The notes below the pieces were generated by a model. It did no database searches, had not been told where the DNA came from, and worked only from the letters and a program-made list of their open reading frames with translations. Of a DNA stretch of 64,000 nucleotides, positions 7,831 through 16,853 are shown piece by piece (positions within the stretch are counted from its first letter, which is position 1; the number at the start of each line of letters is the position of its first letter). The stretch comes from Legionella sp. (GTDB taxonomy: Bacteria; Pseudomonadota; Gammaproteobacteria; Legionellales; Legionellaceae), in assembly GCA_002786165.1 (NCBI GenBank), contig PEQK01000020.1, forward strand, positions 248,001 through 312,000. Direction: 5' to 3'. A program made the translations under genes and the position numbers.

Positions 7831-9442
7831 TTGTGAGTCCTTGGTAGACCTGCATTAAGCCGGCTTGGCGTAGGGTTAGCATACCTTCTGCTTGTGCTTG
7901 ATGTTTTATACTATCGGCTGTGGCCTTTGACGACAGCATGAGGGTTTGAAGGGGTTGTGACATAGGCATGACTTCAAAAATAGCTTTTCGCCCTTGATAG
8001 CCTTTGTGACATCGATGGCATCCTTGTGGCAGATATACCTGGGTTGGCATCGTAGTGTCTAAGATTTTACAATAGGGGCATAATAATTTGATTAATCGTT
8101 GCGCCACAATTAAGGTCAATGAAGAGGCCAAAATAAAAGGGGACATATTTAATTGTTTGAGTCGAATCAAGGTTTGGGCACAGCTATTGGTGTGTAATGT
8201 GGACAAAACCAAATGCCCAGTATGCGCAGCTTTTAAAGCAATATCGGCTGTTTCATAATCTCTGATTTCTCCCAACATGATGACATCCGGATCCTGACGT
8301 AAAAATGATCGCAACACTGTGGCAAAAGTAAGACCAATTTTGGGATTGATTTGAACTTGGTTGATACCAGATTGTTTGATCTCAACGGGATCTTCTGCGC
8401 TTGAAATATTTTTATTCCCAGTATTAAGATGCTTAAGGGCGGTATATAACGTGACTGTTTTACCGCTACCAGTGGGTCCCGTGACCAAAATGAGGCCTTG
8501 AGATTGATAGAGTGCTTCTAAAAAACAGTGCTTGTCGCGATCAGACAATCCCAATTGCGCCATATCAAGTTGTAACCATCCTGCGTTTAAAAACCGAATA
8601 GAAATTTTTTCTCCGGTGATGGTTGGGCAGGTGCTGATACGACAATCAATGGTTTGGGTGAGTGTGTAAGCTATGCTAAACCGCCCATCTTGAGGCAACC
8701 GTCGTTCCGAAATGTCCAAATCACCCATTATTTTTAAGCGTGCAGCGATTCGAGAAGACACCACTTGGGGCGGGGTGGCCAATTCATATAGCGTGCCGTC
8801 TTGCCGATAACGAATACGATATCGATCTGCGTAAGGTTCAAAATGTAAATCTGTCGCGCCTCGAGCAATAGCTTGATGTAAAATACGTTGTACAAAAGCA
8901 ACAATCGGTGTTTCATCTTGAAGAGGTAGCAAATGATGGGATAAGCTTTCTGGTGAAGGCGAATCTATAGATTGTCCATGTAAATAATGAGTTAATCCTT
9001 GATGATCTGTATCTCTGAGCACTTCGTCTATCATCAAAGCCAAACGAGTGGTTTCTGCAATCATGGGAATGATGGGGTGTCCTGTTAAAAATTGAATTTC
9101 TTTCAAAGTGGCATGTTGATTAGGATCATCAATGGCGACATACAGTTGCTCAGCATCACATTTTATGGGGAGCGCGTGATGGTGTCGTAACAGCTCAGGT
9201 GTAAGAAATTGCTTAGGCAACAAGGATGAATCAAGGGCGCTCAGATCGATAAAAGGTAATCTAAAATGATCTGCAAGCATTTGTGCAATACTTTTGGGAC
9301 ATACTTGCGCATGTAACACTAAGTAAGGCAAGAACCTGCAAGAATGGGTATGAGCTGCTCGTTGATAATGCCAAGCCGCGTCTTGAGTGATTACTTTTTT
9401 TTGCACGAGCAGAAGTGCTGTGGCGGCGAGTTTATCATCCAT
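7802..9442 (-). CDS. pilB: Type IV pilus assembly ATPase PilB
   Basis: Hexameric cytoplasmic ATPase that powers pilus extension. Its 546 residues comprise an N-terminal MshEN-like domain and a GspE-type ATPase with Walker A GPTGSGKT, Asp box RQDPDVIMLGEIRD and His box TGHLVLSTLHTN. A four-cysteine zinc motif follows (CPYC ... CHRC), which is typical of PilB/GspE and absent from PilT retraction ATPases. It is the first gene of pilB-pilC-pilD. No pilA, pilT or pilQ is adjacent. Confidence 0.95.
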   Translation of the reverse strand: MDDKLAATALLLVQKKVITQDAAWHYQRAAHTHSCRFLPYLVLHAQVCPKSIAQMLADHFRLPFIDLSALDSSLLPKQFLTPELLRHHHALPIKCDAEQLYVAIDDPNQHATLKEIQFLTGHPIIPMIAETTRLALMIDEVLRDTDHQGLTHYLHGQSIDSPSPESLSHHLLPLQDETPIVAFVQRILHQAIARGATDLHFEPYADRYRIRYRQDGTLYELATPPQVVSSRIAARLKIMGDLDISERRLPQDGRFSIAYTLTQTIDCRISTCPTITGEKISIRFLNAGWLQLDMAQLGLSDRDKHCFLEALYQSQGLILVTGPTGSGKTVTLYTALKHLNTGNKNISSAEDPVEIKQSGINQVQINPKIGLTFATVLRSFLRQDPDVIMLGEIRDYETADIALKAAHTGHLVLSTLHTNSCAQTLIRLKQLNMSPFILASSLTLIVAQRLIKLLCPYCKILDTTMPTQVYLPQGCHRCHKGYQGRKAIFEVMPMSQPLQTLMLSSKATADSIKHQAQAEGMLTLRQAGLMQVYQGLTSVEEINQIR

Positions 9443-9567
9443 GATAGTTGGGTTGTTGGCTTCCTTAAGCAGAAGTGTAACGTATTTTTTAGAAAAATAA
9501 AATTAGTTGGAGTTGAGAATTATCTGAGTTCTTGTTAAGGTTAAATGAAACTAGCAAAGGAGAATGT

Positions 9568-9924
9568 ATGAGCGCGCGCATAGGATATGTCAAAAGCTTG
9601 GTGGTTGGGGTATTGAGTGTTATCCATATCAATGGATTAGCTGCGGGCCCTGATTCGTCACAACAAGTGCAACAATTGAATAGTCAAATTCAAACACAGC
9701 TTCAGCAAATTCAAGAAACACAACAAAAACAAATGAAAGAATTAAATACTAAAATTCAATCGCAATTACAGCAAATGAAAAAGGAATTAGATGGTCAAAT
9801 TCAAACAGTAAATACTCAAACGCAAAAGCAATTGAAACAAGTCCAGGACACTCTACAGGCACAAATCAAACAAGTTCAAGCAGATGCAATGAAGGCGCAG
9901 GCTGCGGCCTCTAAAACACCCTAA
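9568..9924 (+). CDS. Secreted coiled-coil protein with three 22-residue repeats
   Basis: A 118-residue protein. The ATG at 9568 has an ideal AAAGGAG 5 nt upstream. Residues 1-26 form a signal-peptide-like segment ending NGLAAG. Residues 38-103 are three consecutive 22-residue units, each beginning N-S/T and very rich in Gln with regularly spaced Leu/Ile/Val. The period of 22 fits hendecad (11-residue) coiled-coil geometry. The tail is Ala/Lys-rich. It probably forms an extended helix in the periplasm or at the cell surface. No family was recognised; the low-complexity composition makes homology by sequence alone unreliable. Confidence 0.7.
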   Translation: MSARIGYVKSLVVGVLSVIHINGLAAGPDSSQQVQQLNSQIQTQLQQIQETQQKQMKELNTKIQSQLQQMKKELDGQIQTVNTQTQKQLKQVQDTLQAQIKQVQADAMKAQAAASKTP

Positions 9925-10035
9925 TTTATCTTAGGTTGATTTTTTGTATACATTCATTTAATTGGACATTTTTGTGCTTGTAGTGTAAAATATAAATACA
10001 ATTTGTTTGATTTTGTGATGTCATTGAGGTCTGTA

Positions 10036-11889
10036 ATGAGCGGAAATAAACGAGATCGCAGACTGGGCTCAGCCCAAAAAAGCAAGGCACTGTCTTATGA
10101 GTCAATGATGAAAGAACTCGCTGAGGCTGTCGCGCCTGTACTGTATTATCCTGAAACAGATGAGCAACAACAAGCTATTCGCGAACGCCGTGGGCATTGT
10201 TTTTATTTAGATAAAGATACCAAAGATCTGTTCTATATCAATTCAAGAGGCACTATTACGCCTATCTCCTCTACGTTCTTAACGTCCAAAGATATCCATG
10301 ACATCAAAACTCAAGAAAATAATCATTTTCTTGAGTACAAAAAACCAAACACTAAAAAAGAAAAGGTGGCTGTAAGAAAAATACGTTCTCTTCGGTACGG
10401 GCCTGGTTTTCAGGTTAGTAAAAAGATTATGCAAGACTTGGTGGCAAAAAAAGAATTGCCAGAAGATCCTATCATGACACAAGCTGAAGAAACGTTAAAA
10501 CATATCCGAACATATGATTCCAATTATAAAAAAGTAGTATCACTCTTTTCCGGAGGTCGAGAGTCTCTACAAAAAAATAGAATGATTGGGGTTATGCAGA
10601 TCAAAGCTTTATTAAAGGGTGAACCTACCTGTAATTTTCAACAAATGTCCAAAAAGCCCCAAAAAGAAGATTTCATCGGTCAGGGTGACAATGTTTATGT
10701 GATTTTAAATGATCCGGCGCATCCTGAGCAAGTTGGTTTTTGGCATATCGATCGTTCGCAAGAAGATCCTGTATTAACAGAATGGCCCTTAAGTAAACAT
10801 CGCGCCATGACTTTGCGTGATGAGATATTTCGTGGAACAACTTCAGATGTGGTGAGTTTGCCAATTGCTGCATCTAAACAAATATCTAAAGATTTGCTGT
10901 CTGATGGGAAATTGTATCCGCATTTTATGGAAGATTGGTCTTATAATGATTCATCCAATGCTTTAAATCGGGCAATAGAAAATCCTGGTGTACCCAATAA
11001 ACGATTATATGATTTATGTCGAAAAATTCATCAAAACCTTACTGTTATTGGTCAAGACTATTACCATGCTTTTCCTGAATCAAGAGGCCTTATCCCACAA
11101 ATAGAACGTCAAAAAATGATTCAAATGCTCACAAGTGTATTGGAAGACAAAGACTCTGCAGAAGCCAGGCATTTTTTGCGCACCAAACATCGTGTGTATC
11201 ATGAGACCTATTCGGTACACAAAGACTATGAGGCTTCGAGTTTTGTTTGGAGTGATGATAAAACATTATACTATATAGATGAACACAAACAGCCTCAGAA
11301 GAGTCCGATGACAAAAGATATTTTATATCAATTACGCAAGATAGAAGCCGACTCATTAAGTGACGATTTATATATTTCCGCAAAAAAAGTGTATCAATTA
11401 ATGTCTCGACCTAATTTTGCTTACTTCATTTGGGAAAACGTGTCTTATTATACCCCTTGGCAAGCGGATAGAAAAAAAACATATTTTCATACAGGCACTG
11501 CACAAGAAATGCTATATGAAATTCATGATATGAAGTTGTCGAGTCGTGCTGCTTTGTATCAGGCTGGTAAAATCATATTGCTTGCGGTCGTCCCAACAGT
11601 ATTGGCTGCTTTTGGTTTGTGGATTCCTCTGGCATGGCTGGCGTTGAAAGGAGCCTATCTACTCGTATTCCAATGGACAATGGTTGGCTTGAATGTTGAT
11701 TTTACTTATAAATGTTTACGTACTATGGGGCACATGATGCTCCATCCTGAATTGCAACAATTAGATTCGGCATTACAAGAACTTGATGAGGCCTTATACG
11801 ATACAAGGCAGGGTACAACGGCTAGGGCGGATGTCACAGATGTGGAAGACGATGCTCCAGATTGCCCACTCTTAAATCCTTCGATGTAA
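10036..11889 (+). CDS. Large hypothetical protein with C-terminal membrane hairpin
   Basis: A protein of about 617 residues with no recognised domain. It opens MSGNKRDRRLGSAQKSKAL, basic and polar, without a signal peptide. The body is charged and mostly soluble. Near the C-terminus, about 520-555, lie two close hydrophobic helices (KIILLAVVPTVLAAFGLWI and WLALKGAYLLVFQWTMVGL), followed by an acidic tail (DVEDDAPD). I chose the ATG at 10036 because GAGG lies 6 nt upstream; starts at 10018 (ATG) or 10003 (TTG) are possible. Size, AT-rich composition, isolation between unrelated genes and the late membrane hairpin resemble Legionella/Coxiella translocated effectors. That is inference only. Confidence 0.65.
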   Translation: MSGNKRDRRLGSAQKSKALSYESMMKELAEAVAPVLYYPETDEQQQAIRERRGHCFYLDKDTKDLFYINSRGTITPISSTFLTSKDIHDIKTQENNHFLEYKKPNTKKEKVAVRKIRSLRYGPGFQVSKKIMQDLVAKKELPEDPIMTQAEETLKHIRTYDSNYKKVVSLFSGGRESLQKNRMIGVMQIKALLKGEPTCNFQQMSKKPQKEDFIGQGDNVYVILNDPAHPEQVGFWHIDRSQEDPVLTEWPLSKHRAMTLRDEIFRGTTSDVVSLPIAASKQISKDLLSDGKLYPHFMEDWSYNDSSNALNRAIENPGVPNKRLYDLCRKIHQNLTVIGQDYYHAFPESRGLIPQIERQKMIQMLTSVLEDKDSAEARHFLRTKHRVYHETYSVHKDYEASSFVWSDDKTLYYIDEHKQPQKSPMTKDILYQLRKIEADSLSDDLYISAKKVYQLMSRPNFAYFIWENVSYYTPWQADRKKTYFHTGTAQEMLYEIHDMKLSSRAALYQAGKIILLAVVPTVLAAFGLWIPLAWLALKGAYLLVFQWTMVGLNVDFTYKCLRTMGHMMLHPELQQLDSALQELDEALYDTRQGTTARADVTDVEDDAPDCPLLNPSM

Positions 11890-12261
11890 CAAACAAAATA
11901 GCTCTATATTTATCTTTTCAAGTTAGGTATTCATTTTCACATTTGCTACATCCCTTTTTTTATACTATCTTAAAATAGCCTGATACAGCTTACGGCTGTG
12001 CACTTATAGCTACTTCATCTGCTTTTATTTTCAGTGATACATTGTGGCTAAGGCAAATATGGATTGATTTAATGGACTTTTAACGTTTAAATAATCTTTT
12101 AAAGTGGTTATCGTACGAGCTTAGTAGGGTGATGGCTGAATCGTATTCATCGCTTTGGAGCGCCTGAAAATCACTGCATCTTTTTTTAGAATAAGAATTC
12201 AAAATAACGTCATAAAGGCTAGTGCAGTTGTCTAGACATAACTATATTCAGGAGAATGGGT
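11890..12261. other. Intergenic stretch, no gene seen
   Basis: About 370 bp between the large hypothetical gene and phaB. It is AT-rich with stops in all frames. I see no tRNA, no clear terminator hairpin with a T-run, and no convincing small ORF with a ribosome site. It presumably holds the phaB promoter; only the AGGAG before phaB (12250-12254) is clear. Confidence 0.5.
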
Positions 12262-13032
12262 ATGACGAAGCAGATAGAACGTAAGCCTTATCAACGAGTT
12301 GCATTGGTATCAGGGGGCATGGGGGGGATAGGCACGGCTATTTGCCAAGCTTTGGCTTCTTCGGGCAATAAGGTGATCACCACTTATCATAAAAGCGGCG
12401 ATCATGGACATGCAACGCGTTGGCAAGAAGAACAAGCTGAGCTTGGGTTTGATATTGATAAAATCCATGTGGATATTTCTGACGCGACAGCGTGCCAAAC
12501 TGCCATAGAAGAGTTGCTGCAACGTTATGAAAAAATCGATATTTTAGTGAATAACGCAGGAATCACTCGCGATAGACTCTGCCATAAAATGGCGGTTGAA
12601 GATTGGCAACAAGTGATTTCTGTCAATTTAAACAGTATTTTTTACTTAACAAAGCCCGTGTTAGACAGCATGATGCGGCATACATATGGACGTATCATTA
12701 ATATTTCGTCCATTAATGCACAAAAAGGGCAACGAGGACAAGTCAATTATTCTGCTGCCAAAGCTGGTATGCATGGATTTACCAAATCTTTAGCTCAAGA
12801 AGTAGCGGGTAAGCAAATTACAGTTAATACCATTTCACCCGGTTATATTAATACACAAATGGTGATGTCGGTTCGGGAAGATGTTCGTGATCAAATCATT
12901 GCTGACATTCCGGTAGGTCGATTGGGTGAGCCAAACGAAGTCGCTCGCGTGGTAGCTTTTTTAGCGGAGGATGCATCTGCATTTATTACGGGTGCAAATA
13001 TTGCTGTGAATGGTGGGCAACACGTTTCATGA
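12262..13032 (+). CDS. phaB: Acetoacetyl-CoA reductase PhaB (SDR family)
   Basis: NADPH-dependent reductase that makes (R)-3-hydroxybutyryl-CoA for polyhydroxybutyrate synthesis. It is a short-chain dehydrogenase of 256 residues. The cofactor motif is SGGMGGIGTAI near residue 16. The structural motif NNAG (LVNNAGITRDRL) follows, then the catalytic Ser (INISSINAQKGQ) and YSAAK. The C-terminal NGGQHVS matches PhaB rather than FabG. I chose the second ATG (12262) because AGGAG lies 7 nt upstream; it is only 1 nt from the first ATG (12256). phaC and phaA are not in the window. A closely related FabG-like role cannot be fully excluded. Confidence 0.88.
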   Translation: MTKQIERKPYQRVALVSGGMGGIGTAICQALASSGNKVITTYHKSGDHGHATRWQEEQAELGFDIDKIHVDISDATACQTAIEELLQRYEKIDILVNNAGITRDRLCHKMAVEDWQQVISVNLNSIFYLTKPVLDSMMRHTYGRIINISSINAQKGQRGQVNYSAAKAGMHGFTKSLAQEVAGKQITVNTISPGYINTQMVMSVREDVRDQIIADIPVGRLGEPNEVARVVAFLAEDASAFITGANIAVNGGQHVS

Positions 13033-13093
13033 TCTGATCAAACATTAAGGTTGATATGACAAGCATATAGGTGGTTTAAAAGATTTTGATAAG

Positions 13094-13131
13094 CAAAAAA
13101 AACCCAGGTTACAATGATGTATGCCTGGGTT
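13094..13131 (-). terminator. Rho-independent terminator of the cold-shock gene
   Basis: Inverted repeat AACCCAGG (13101-13108) and CCTGGGTT (13124-13131) with a 15-nt loop. On the minus strand the stem is followed directly by a run of eight T. It lies 66 bp past the csp stop codon. In the plus direction it has only a weak T tract, so it may help end phaB transcription but is mainly a minus-strand terminator. Confidence 0.78.
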
Positions 13132-13139
13132 ATTTGACC

Positions 13140-13178
13140 ATCGTTTTATAGGCTCTGTTTTATCAGATACAAAACGAT
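13140..13178. repeat. Second inverted repeat in the csp 3' region
   Basis: ATCGTTTT (13140-13147) and AAAACGAT (13171-13178) are perfect 8-bp arms with a 23-nt loop. They sit between the csp stop (13197) and its terminator. The arms are AT-rich, so the hairpin would be weak. It may simply be an mRNA 3' structure. Confidence 0.35.
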
Positions 13179-13196
13179 CATTGGAATAAAATGTGA

Positions 13197-13403
13197 CTAA
13201 ACTAGTTCAACTTCTTCAGCCTGAGGACCTTTTTGGCCTTGACCTGGCTTGAACATAACTGCTGCGCCTTCAGACAAGGTTTTGAAACCGCTGCCTAAAA
13301 TAGCACTGAAGTGAACAAAGTAATCTTTGCCATTGCTTTCAATGAAACCAAAACCTTTGCTTTCATTAAACCATTTTACTGTACCACGAACTTTTTCTGA
13401 CAT
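13197..13403 (-). CDS. CspA-family cold-shock protein
   Basis: A 68-residue single OB-fold protein that binds single-stranded nucleic acid and acts as an RNA chaperone. The RNP1 motif reads KGFGFIES (about 16-23) and RNP2 reads DYFVHFSAI (27-35). The N-terminus [16 protein letters not shown] is canonical. It is monocistronic with a strong terminator and a long AT-rich upstream region, as expected for csp genes with long leaders. The sequence does not tell which paralogue (CspA/C/D/E) it is. Confidence 0.96.
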   Translation of the reverse strand: MSEKVRGTVKWFNESKGFGFIESNGKDYFVHFSAILGSGFKTLSEGAAVMFKPGQGQKGPQAEEVELV

Positions 13404-13650
13404 TTTCTATTTACCTTAATTAGCTGGAAGATGATTGTAACATTTAAAATATGCAATTGCCAAGGATTTTGAGACATCACATCGTAATACTCAACAGCAC
13501 ATGACTCATGCATTCACTTAGACTACACTAATTTTATGGGCTCGCATAGGGGCTATTGATATTTGCATCTGACATTACAAAATTTTGATGAAGGGGCGCA
13601 TCTATGAGATGCCATGAAGGATGTCACTTATAAGCCTGGTGCGTAGAGAA

Positions 13651-13682
13651 GATACTACGTACCGCGGCTTGTCCGCGGTATC
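13651..13682. repeat. Strong palindromic hairpin downstream of the SPOR lipoprotein gene
   Basis: TACCGCGG (13660-13667) and CCGCGGTA (13673-13680) form an 8-bp GC-rich stem with a 5-nt loop, flanked by a further GATAC/GTATC match. Neither strand has a T-run, so it is a poor intrinsic terminator. It may be a dispersed repeat or an mRNA-stabilising 3' structure. The rest of 13404-13695 holds only the AT-rich csp leader. Confidence 0.45.
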
Positions 13683-13695
13683 TATTTCAACGATT

Positions 13696-14238
13696 TCAAT
13701 GATTGACTTCATGTTGAATGGTTTGCCAATTTTTAATCTGCGCTTTTTGTTTCACCTCTTCTGGAAGTTGATTCAATTGCGCTTCTGCAGCTTCACGAGT
13801 GGCATAACTCCCATGCAGCCCGATGTATGCGCCAGATTGTGATTTTACTTCGGCATTATGTTCATTTTTAGGTGTTTTAAGGAGCTGATTGGCCACGGGA
13901 GCAGGTTTGGTATCATCTGCAATTTGGATGGTATAACCATTTGGATTTTGGTTATCAACCCATTGTCTGTCTTCATCTTTGGATGCGACGGGTGTATTCA
14001 TGACACCTAAATGGTAGCTTTGTGGTACCACAACGTTTTTTTGCGTTTTATAGGACCCATTATATTCCGAAGATTGATTCGTATACGTGGTGTCGTACCC
14101 TTCTGGATACAATTGATTATTTTCACCGTCGGGTGACGAATCCCAAAAATTGGAGCTATTGTTTGTCCCATCTAACATACAAGCTGATAGAGACAATATA
14201 CATATCGATATGCAAGATAATCGTAAAAGTGTGAACAT
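13696..14238 (-). CDS. SPOR-domain lipoprotein
   Basis: A 180-residue lipoprotein. A signal peptide ends at the lipobox LSLSAC (Cys about residue 20). A Ser/Asn/Tyr-rich linker follows. The C-terminal 80 residues, beginning NGYTIQIADDTK and continuing SGAYIGLHGSYATREAAEAQLNQLPEEVKQKAQIKNW, match the SPOR fold, which binds denuded peptidoglycan at division sites. It is monocistronic. Comparable to small RlpA- or DamX-like envelope proteins, but no specific family was recognised. Confidence 0.75.
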   Translation of the reverse strand: MFTLLRLSCISICILSLSACMLDGTNNSSNFWDSSPDGENNQLYPEGYDTTYTNQSSEYNGSYKTQKNVVVPQSYHLGVMNTPVASKDEDRQWVDNQNPNGYTIQIADDTKPAPVANQLLKTPKNEHNAEVKSQSGAYIGLHGSYATREAAEAQLNQLPEEVKQKAQIKNWQTIQHEVNH

Positions 14239-14353
14239 GATCGGGATCCTTATCGTGTGATAACCTTATCTCATACTAGGATTATCTGCATTTTTGCAAT
14301 AAACTTAAGCAGAACTAAATTATTTTTTTAATGCAAGGTAACCTAATTTATTT

Positions 14354-15679
14354 ATGTGGACACATCGTCGATCTGGTCAAACCCATCAGCGAGGTCATCT
14401 TGATCATCGTAATCCTTATGAGAGAGATAGAACTCGCGTGATTCATTGCGCTGCATTTCGTCGCTTACAGCGTAAAACCCAAATTCTAGGTACAGATGAA
14501 GGGGATTTTCATCGCACTCGCTTGACCCATTCTCTAGAAGTGGCTTCTATTGGCACAAGTATTGTACGTAGTTTGTGGATGAATCAACAAAACCACGCTC
14601 ACACATCCCTATTACCTGATGATGATCTGATTTCTGTGATTTGTTTATTACATGATATTGGTCATCCACCTTTTGGTCATGGGGGTGAAGTAGCCTTAAA
14701 TTATATGATGCGTGAACATGGTGGATTTGAGGGCAATGCACAAACACTAAGACTTTTGTCTAAAGTAGAAACCAGCTATGGGGCGTTTGGTTTGGATTTG
14801 ACCCGACGTTCGTTGCTGGGTATTTTAAAATATCCTGTGCCTTGGTCTCGAGTTGCAGCTATGACTGCACCAGAAGACAGGGTCACTGAATTCAAAAGAA
14901 CGATTCGTATCAATGATTGGTTGCCGCCAAAAGCATATTTTGACACGGAACAATCTGAAGTAGACTGGATCTTGGCCCCGTTTTTAGAACAAGACAAACA
15001 AGTATTTCAATCGTTGACGCGTTCTCCCGCTCTGAAGCAACATGGGCTTGCGTCGTATTATAGTTTTGATTGCTCCATCATGGACATCGCCGATGATATT
15101 GCCTATGGTGTTCATGATTTAGAAGATGCCATTCATTTACAATTGATCACCCGCGAGCAATTTGATACGCCGGCGTTGCGCGCCAGTTTGAACATGACCC
15201 CTTGGATGGGCCAAGAAACCCTGTTTATTGAACGATTGTTTGCACATTCTTTATCGGAACGTAAAGAAGCGATTGGCGAGTTGGTCAATTACTTTATCAC
15301 CGCTGTGGGCGTGGGCGTATGCAATGAGCGCTTTGAGCATCCCATGTTGCAATATAATGTCATATTGAATGAAACAGCTAAGCCTCTGTTAGACTACTGT
15401 AAAGACTGTATTTACCAATATGTGATTGATTCGCAAGAAGCACGAACGTTTGAGTATGGTGGTCAAAAAGTGGTGATGCGCTTGTTTGAAGCATTTAGCT
15501 CCAATCCTGAAAATTTATTGGATGCCAAAAATCGATTGCTGTTTCAAGATGCAGAAGATACATCAAGCTCGTTTCGGGTGATTTGTGATTATATTGCGAA
15601 TATGACAGATGAATATGCATACAGAATGCATGAGCGTTTGTTTGGATTTAACACTCGAACAATATTCGAACGGTTATAA
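14354..15679 (+). CDS. dgt: dGTPase-family deoxynucleotide triphosphohydrolase
   Basis: HD-superfamily metalloenzyme that hydrolyses dNTPs (typically dGTP) to the deoxynucleoside and triphosphate. Its 441 residues fit the Dgt-like length. Metal-binding and catalytic residues are visible: H of TRLTHSLEVASIG, the HD pair in LLHDIGHPPFGHGGE, and the distal D in MDIADDIAYGVHDLEDA. The N-terminal RNPYERDRTRVIHCAAFRRLQRKTQ is the typical family opening. It ends just before the convergent tRNA-Glu gene. Confidence 0.92.
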   Translation: MWTHRRSGQTHQRGHLDHRNPYERDRTRVIHCAAFRRLQRKTQILGTDEGDFHRTRLTHSLEVASIGTSIVRSLWMNQQNHAHTSLLPDDDLISVICLLHDIGHPPFGHGGEVALNYMMREHGGFEGNAQTLRLLSKVETSYGAFGLDLTRRSLLGILKYPVPWSRVAAMTAPEDRVTEFKRTIRINDWLPPKAYFDTEQSEVDWILAPFLEQDKQVFQSLTRSPALKQHGLASYYSFDCSIMDIADDIAYGVHDLEDAIHLQLITREQFDTPALRASLNMTPWMGQETLFIERLFAHSLSERKEAIGELVNYFITAVGVGVCNERFEHPMLQYNVILNETAKPLLDYCKDCIYQYVIDSQEARTFEYGGQKVVMRLFEAFSSNPENLLDAKNRLLFQDAEDTSSSFRVICDYIANMTDEYAYRMHERLFGFNTRTIFERL

Positions 15680-15723
15680 CCAATTGTACACTCATCACAT
15701 CTGTCTGGTTTGACGCTCAAATG

Positions 15724-15799
15724 TGGCGTCCCCAAGGGGATTCGAACCCCTGTTGCCGCCGTGAAAGGGCAGTGTCCTAGGCCTCTAGACGATGGGGAC
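15724..15799 (-). tRNA. tRNA-Glu (anticodon TTC)
   Basis: On the minus strand the gene begins GTCCCCATCGTCTAG and ends GGGGACGCCA. The acceptor arms GTCCCC/GGGGAC pair fully, the anticodon loop is CTTTCAC with TTC, the T arm contains GGTTCGAATCC, and CCA is encoded. It is 76 nt long and almost identical in layout to the E. coli tRNA-Glu. Confidence 0.97.
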
Positions 15800-15812
15800 A
15801 GTATGTGTTTCT

Positions 15813-15888
<76 letters not shown>

Positions 15889-16065
15889 CAAACTGTGGAA
15901 CGCGCGAATTATACCTAGATTCCGCTTTGGGTGTCAACATATAATTTCTTTAATTTGATTTAAATCGGTATTTGGTTTTATTTTTAAATTAAATGAGAAT
16001 AATTTATTCATTTTAGGCCGAGCGAGCAACGCCATGCTCATGTCATTCATTGCTACATCATCATA

Positions 16066-16167
16066 GTAGCCGTGATGCAACGAAGTGTCATCAAGGGAGA
16101 GGTCAAAATGAATAAGATATATGTTGTTGAGAAAACCTTGATTTCGCTGACGCTACATCAAGGTTAC
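16066..16167. repeat. Paired inverted REP-like elements (locus 1)
   Basis: Two copies of a ~31-nt palindromic unit in opposite orientation. Unit A (16066-16096) begins GTAGCCGTGAT and ends ATCAAGG. Unit B (16136-16167) begins CCTTGATTTCGC and ends ATCAAGGTTAC, with perfect 9-bp arms AACCTTGAT/ATCAAGGTT. They are 39 nt apart. The same unit pair recurs at 32658-32740. This is the REP/BIME-type arrangement, and it fills most of the 320-bp gap between tRNA-Ala and the next gene. Confidence 0.8.
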
Positions 16168-16208
16168 GCGGGAGTAATATTGACTGAACGCTCAATCAAC
16201 ATGCGCCA

Positions 16209-16781
16209 TTATGATAGAGAAGGTGCTGTAGGGATAAAAGCGATTTGATTGTCTAAGAACGTTGCGTTTTTCAAAGACTCTTTGACGGACTCTGTGAAAA
16301 ACAGGGATGTGGCGTACTCTGAAATCGTATCAATGGCTTTAAATCCTTTGTTCATAGCCCAGCTGCCATTTGCTGAGAGAGAGGCTTGGATATGATCATC
16401 AGCAAGCGTATCAAAGTTACCCTCTGCATCTAGATACATACTCTTAGCAGCCGCTTGGAGTGCAATGAAAACAAGAGTGGGAATTAAAATGACGAAAGAA
16501 AGACTGAATATCACAGACAGCGCCTTCCATGCAATGTAAGTAGCAAGCAAATAACATAATGCTTGAATCACAAACTTGATATAGGCGCTCATCAATTTGA
16601 GACGTATTTCTTGCATATCTATAGCAGAACGCTGCGGTGCGGAAGCAGGGGCGGATCTAAAAATATTAAAAAAAGCAAAGTTTTGAGGAGTGAGTGGATT
16701 AAAATCCAACATCCAACGCGCTATCTCACTTTGTTCTACCACAGGTTGGTGATCTTCACCGCTTCTATTTGGTGTCTGCAT
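16209..16781 (-). CDS. Hypothetical membrane protein
   Basis: A 190-residue protein with a polar N-terminus (about 65 residues), one long hydrophobic region of two adjacent helices (about 70-85 and 88-112), and a polar Ala/Ser/Asn-rich C-terminal half. No family was recognised. It lies between the REP-like pair and ispA. The organisation (soluble-membrane hairpin-soluble, no signal peptide) is unremarkable; function unknown. Confidence 0.55.
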   Translation of the reverse strand: MQTPNRSGEDHQPVVEQSEIARWMLDFNPLTPQNFAFFNIFRSAPASAPQRSAIDMQEIRLKLMSAYIKFVIQALCYLLATYIAWKALSVIFSLSFVILIPTLVFIALQAAAKSMYLDAEGNFDTLADDHIQASLSANGSWAMNKGFKAIDTISEYATSLFFTESVKESLKNATFLDNQIAFIPTAPSLS

Positions 16782-16853
16782 GTTTATCCCTTGTTTGAAA
16801 ATTTTGCCTGATTATAGGGATCAAGGGAAAGCGTTTCAAGCATTTTGGGTGAA

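Noticed and set aside
7733-9442. pilB/pilC read as a type II gspE/gspF pair
   Set aside because: pilD follows directly with a 4-bp overlap, and a separate gspD-gspE pair exists at 58028-61827. The pilBCD order is decisive.
13660-13680. Strong GC hairpin as an intrinsic terminator
   Set aside because: There is no T-run on either strand, so it is listed as a repeat/structure rather than a terminator.
16108-16248. A 46-residue plus-strand ORF with a strong GGGAGAGG-like ribosome site
   Set aside because: Most of its middle is REP-like unit B, the ribosome site is partly REP-like unit A, and its 3' end runs antisense into the 16209-16781 gene. The apparent ORF is better explained as repeat sequence.
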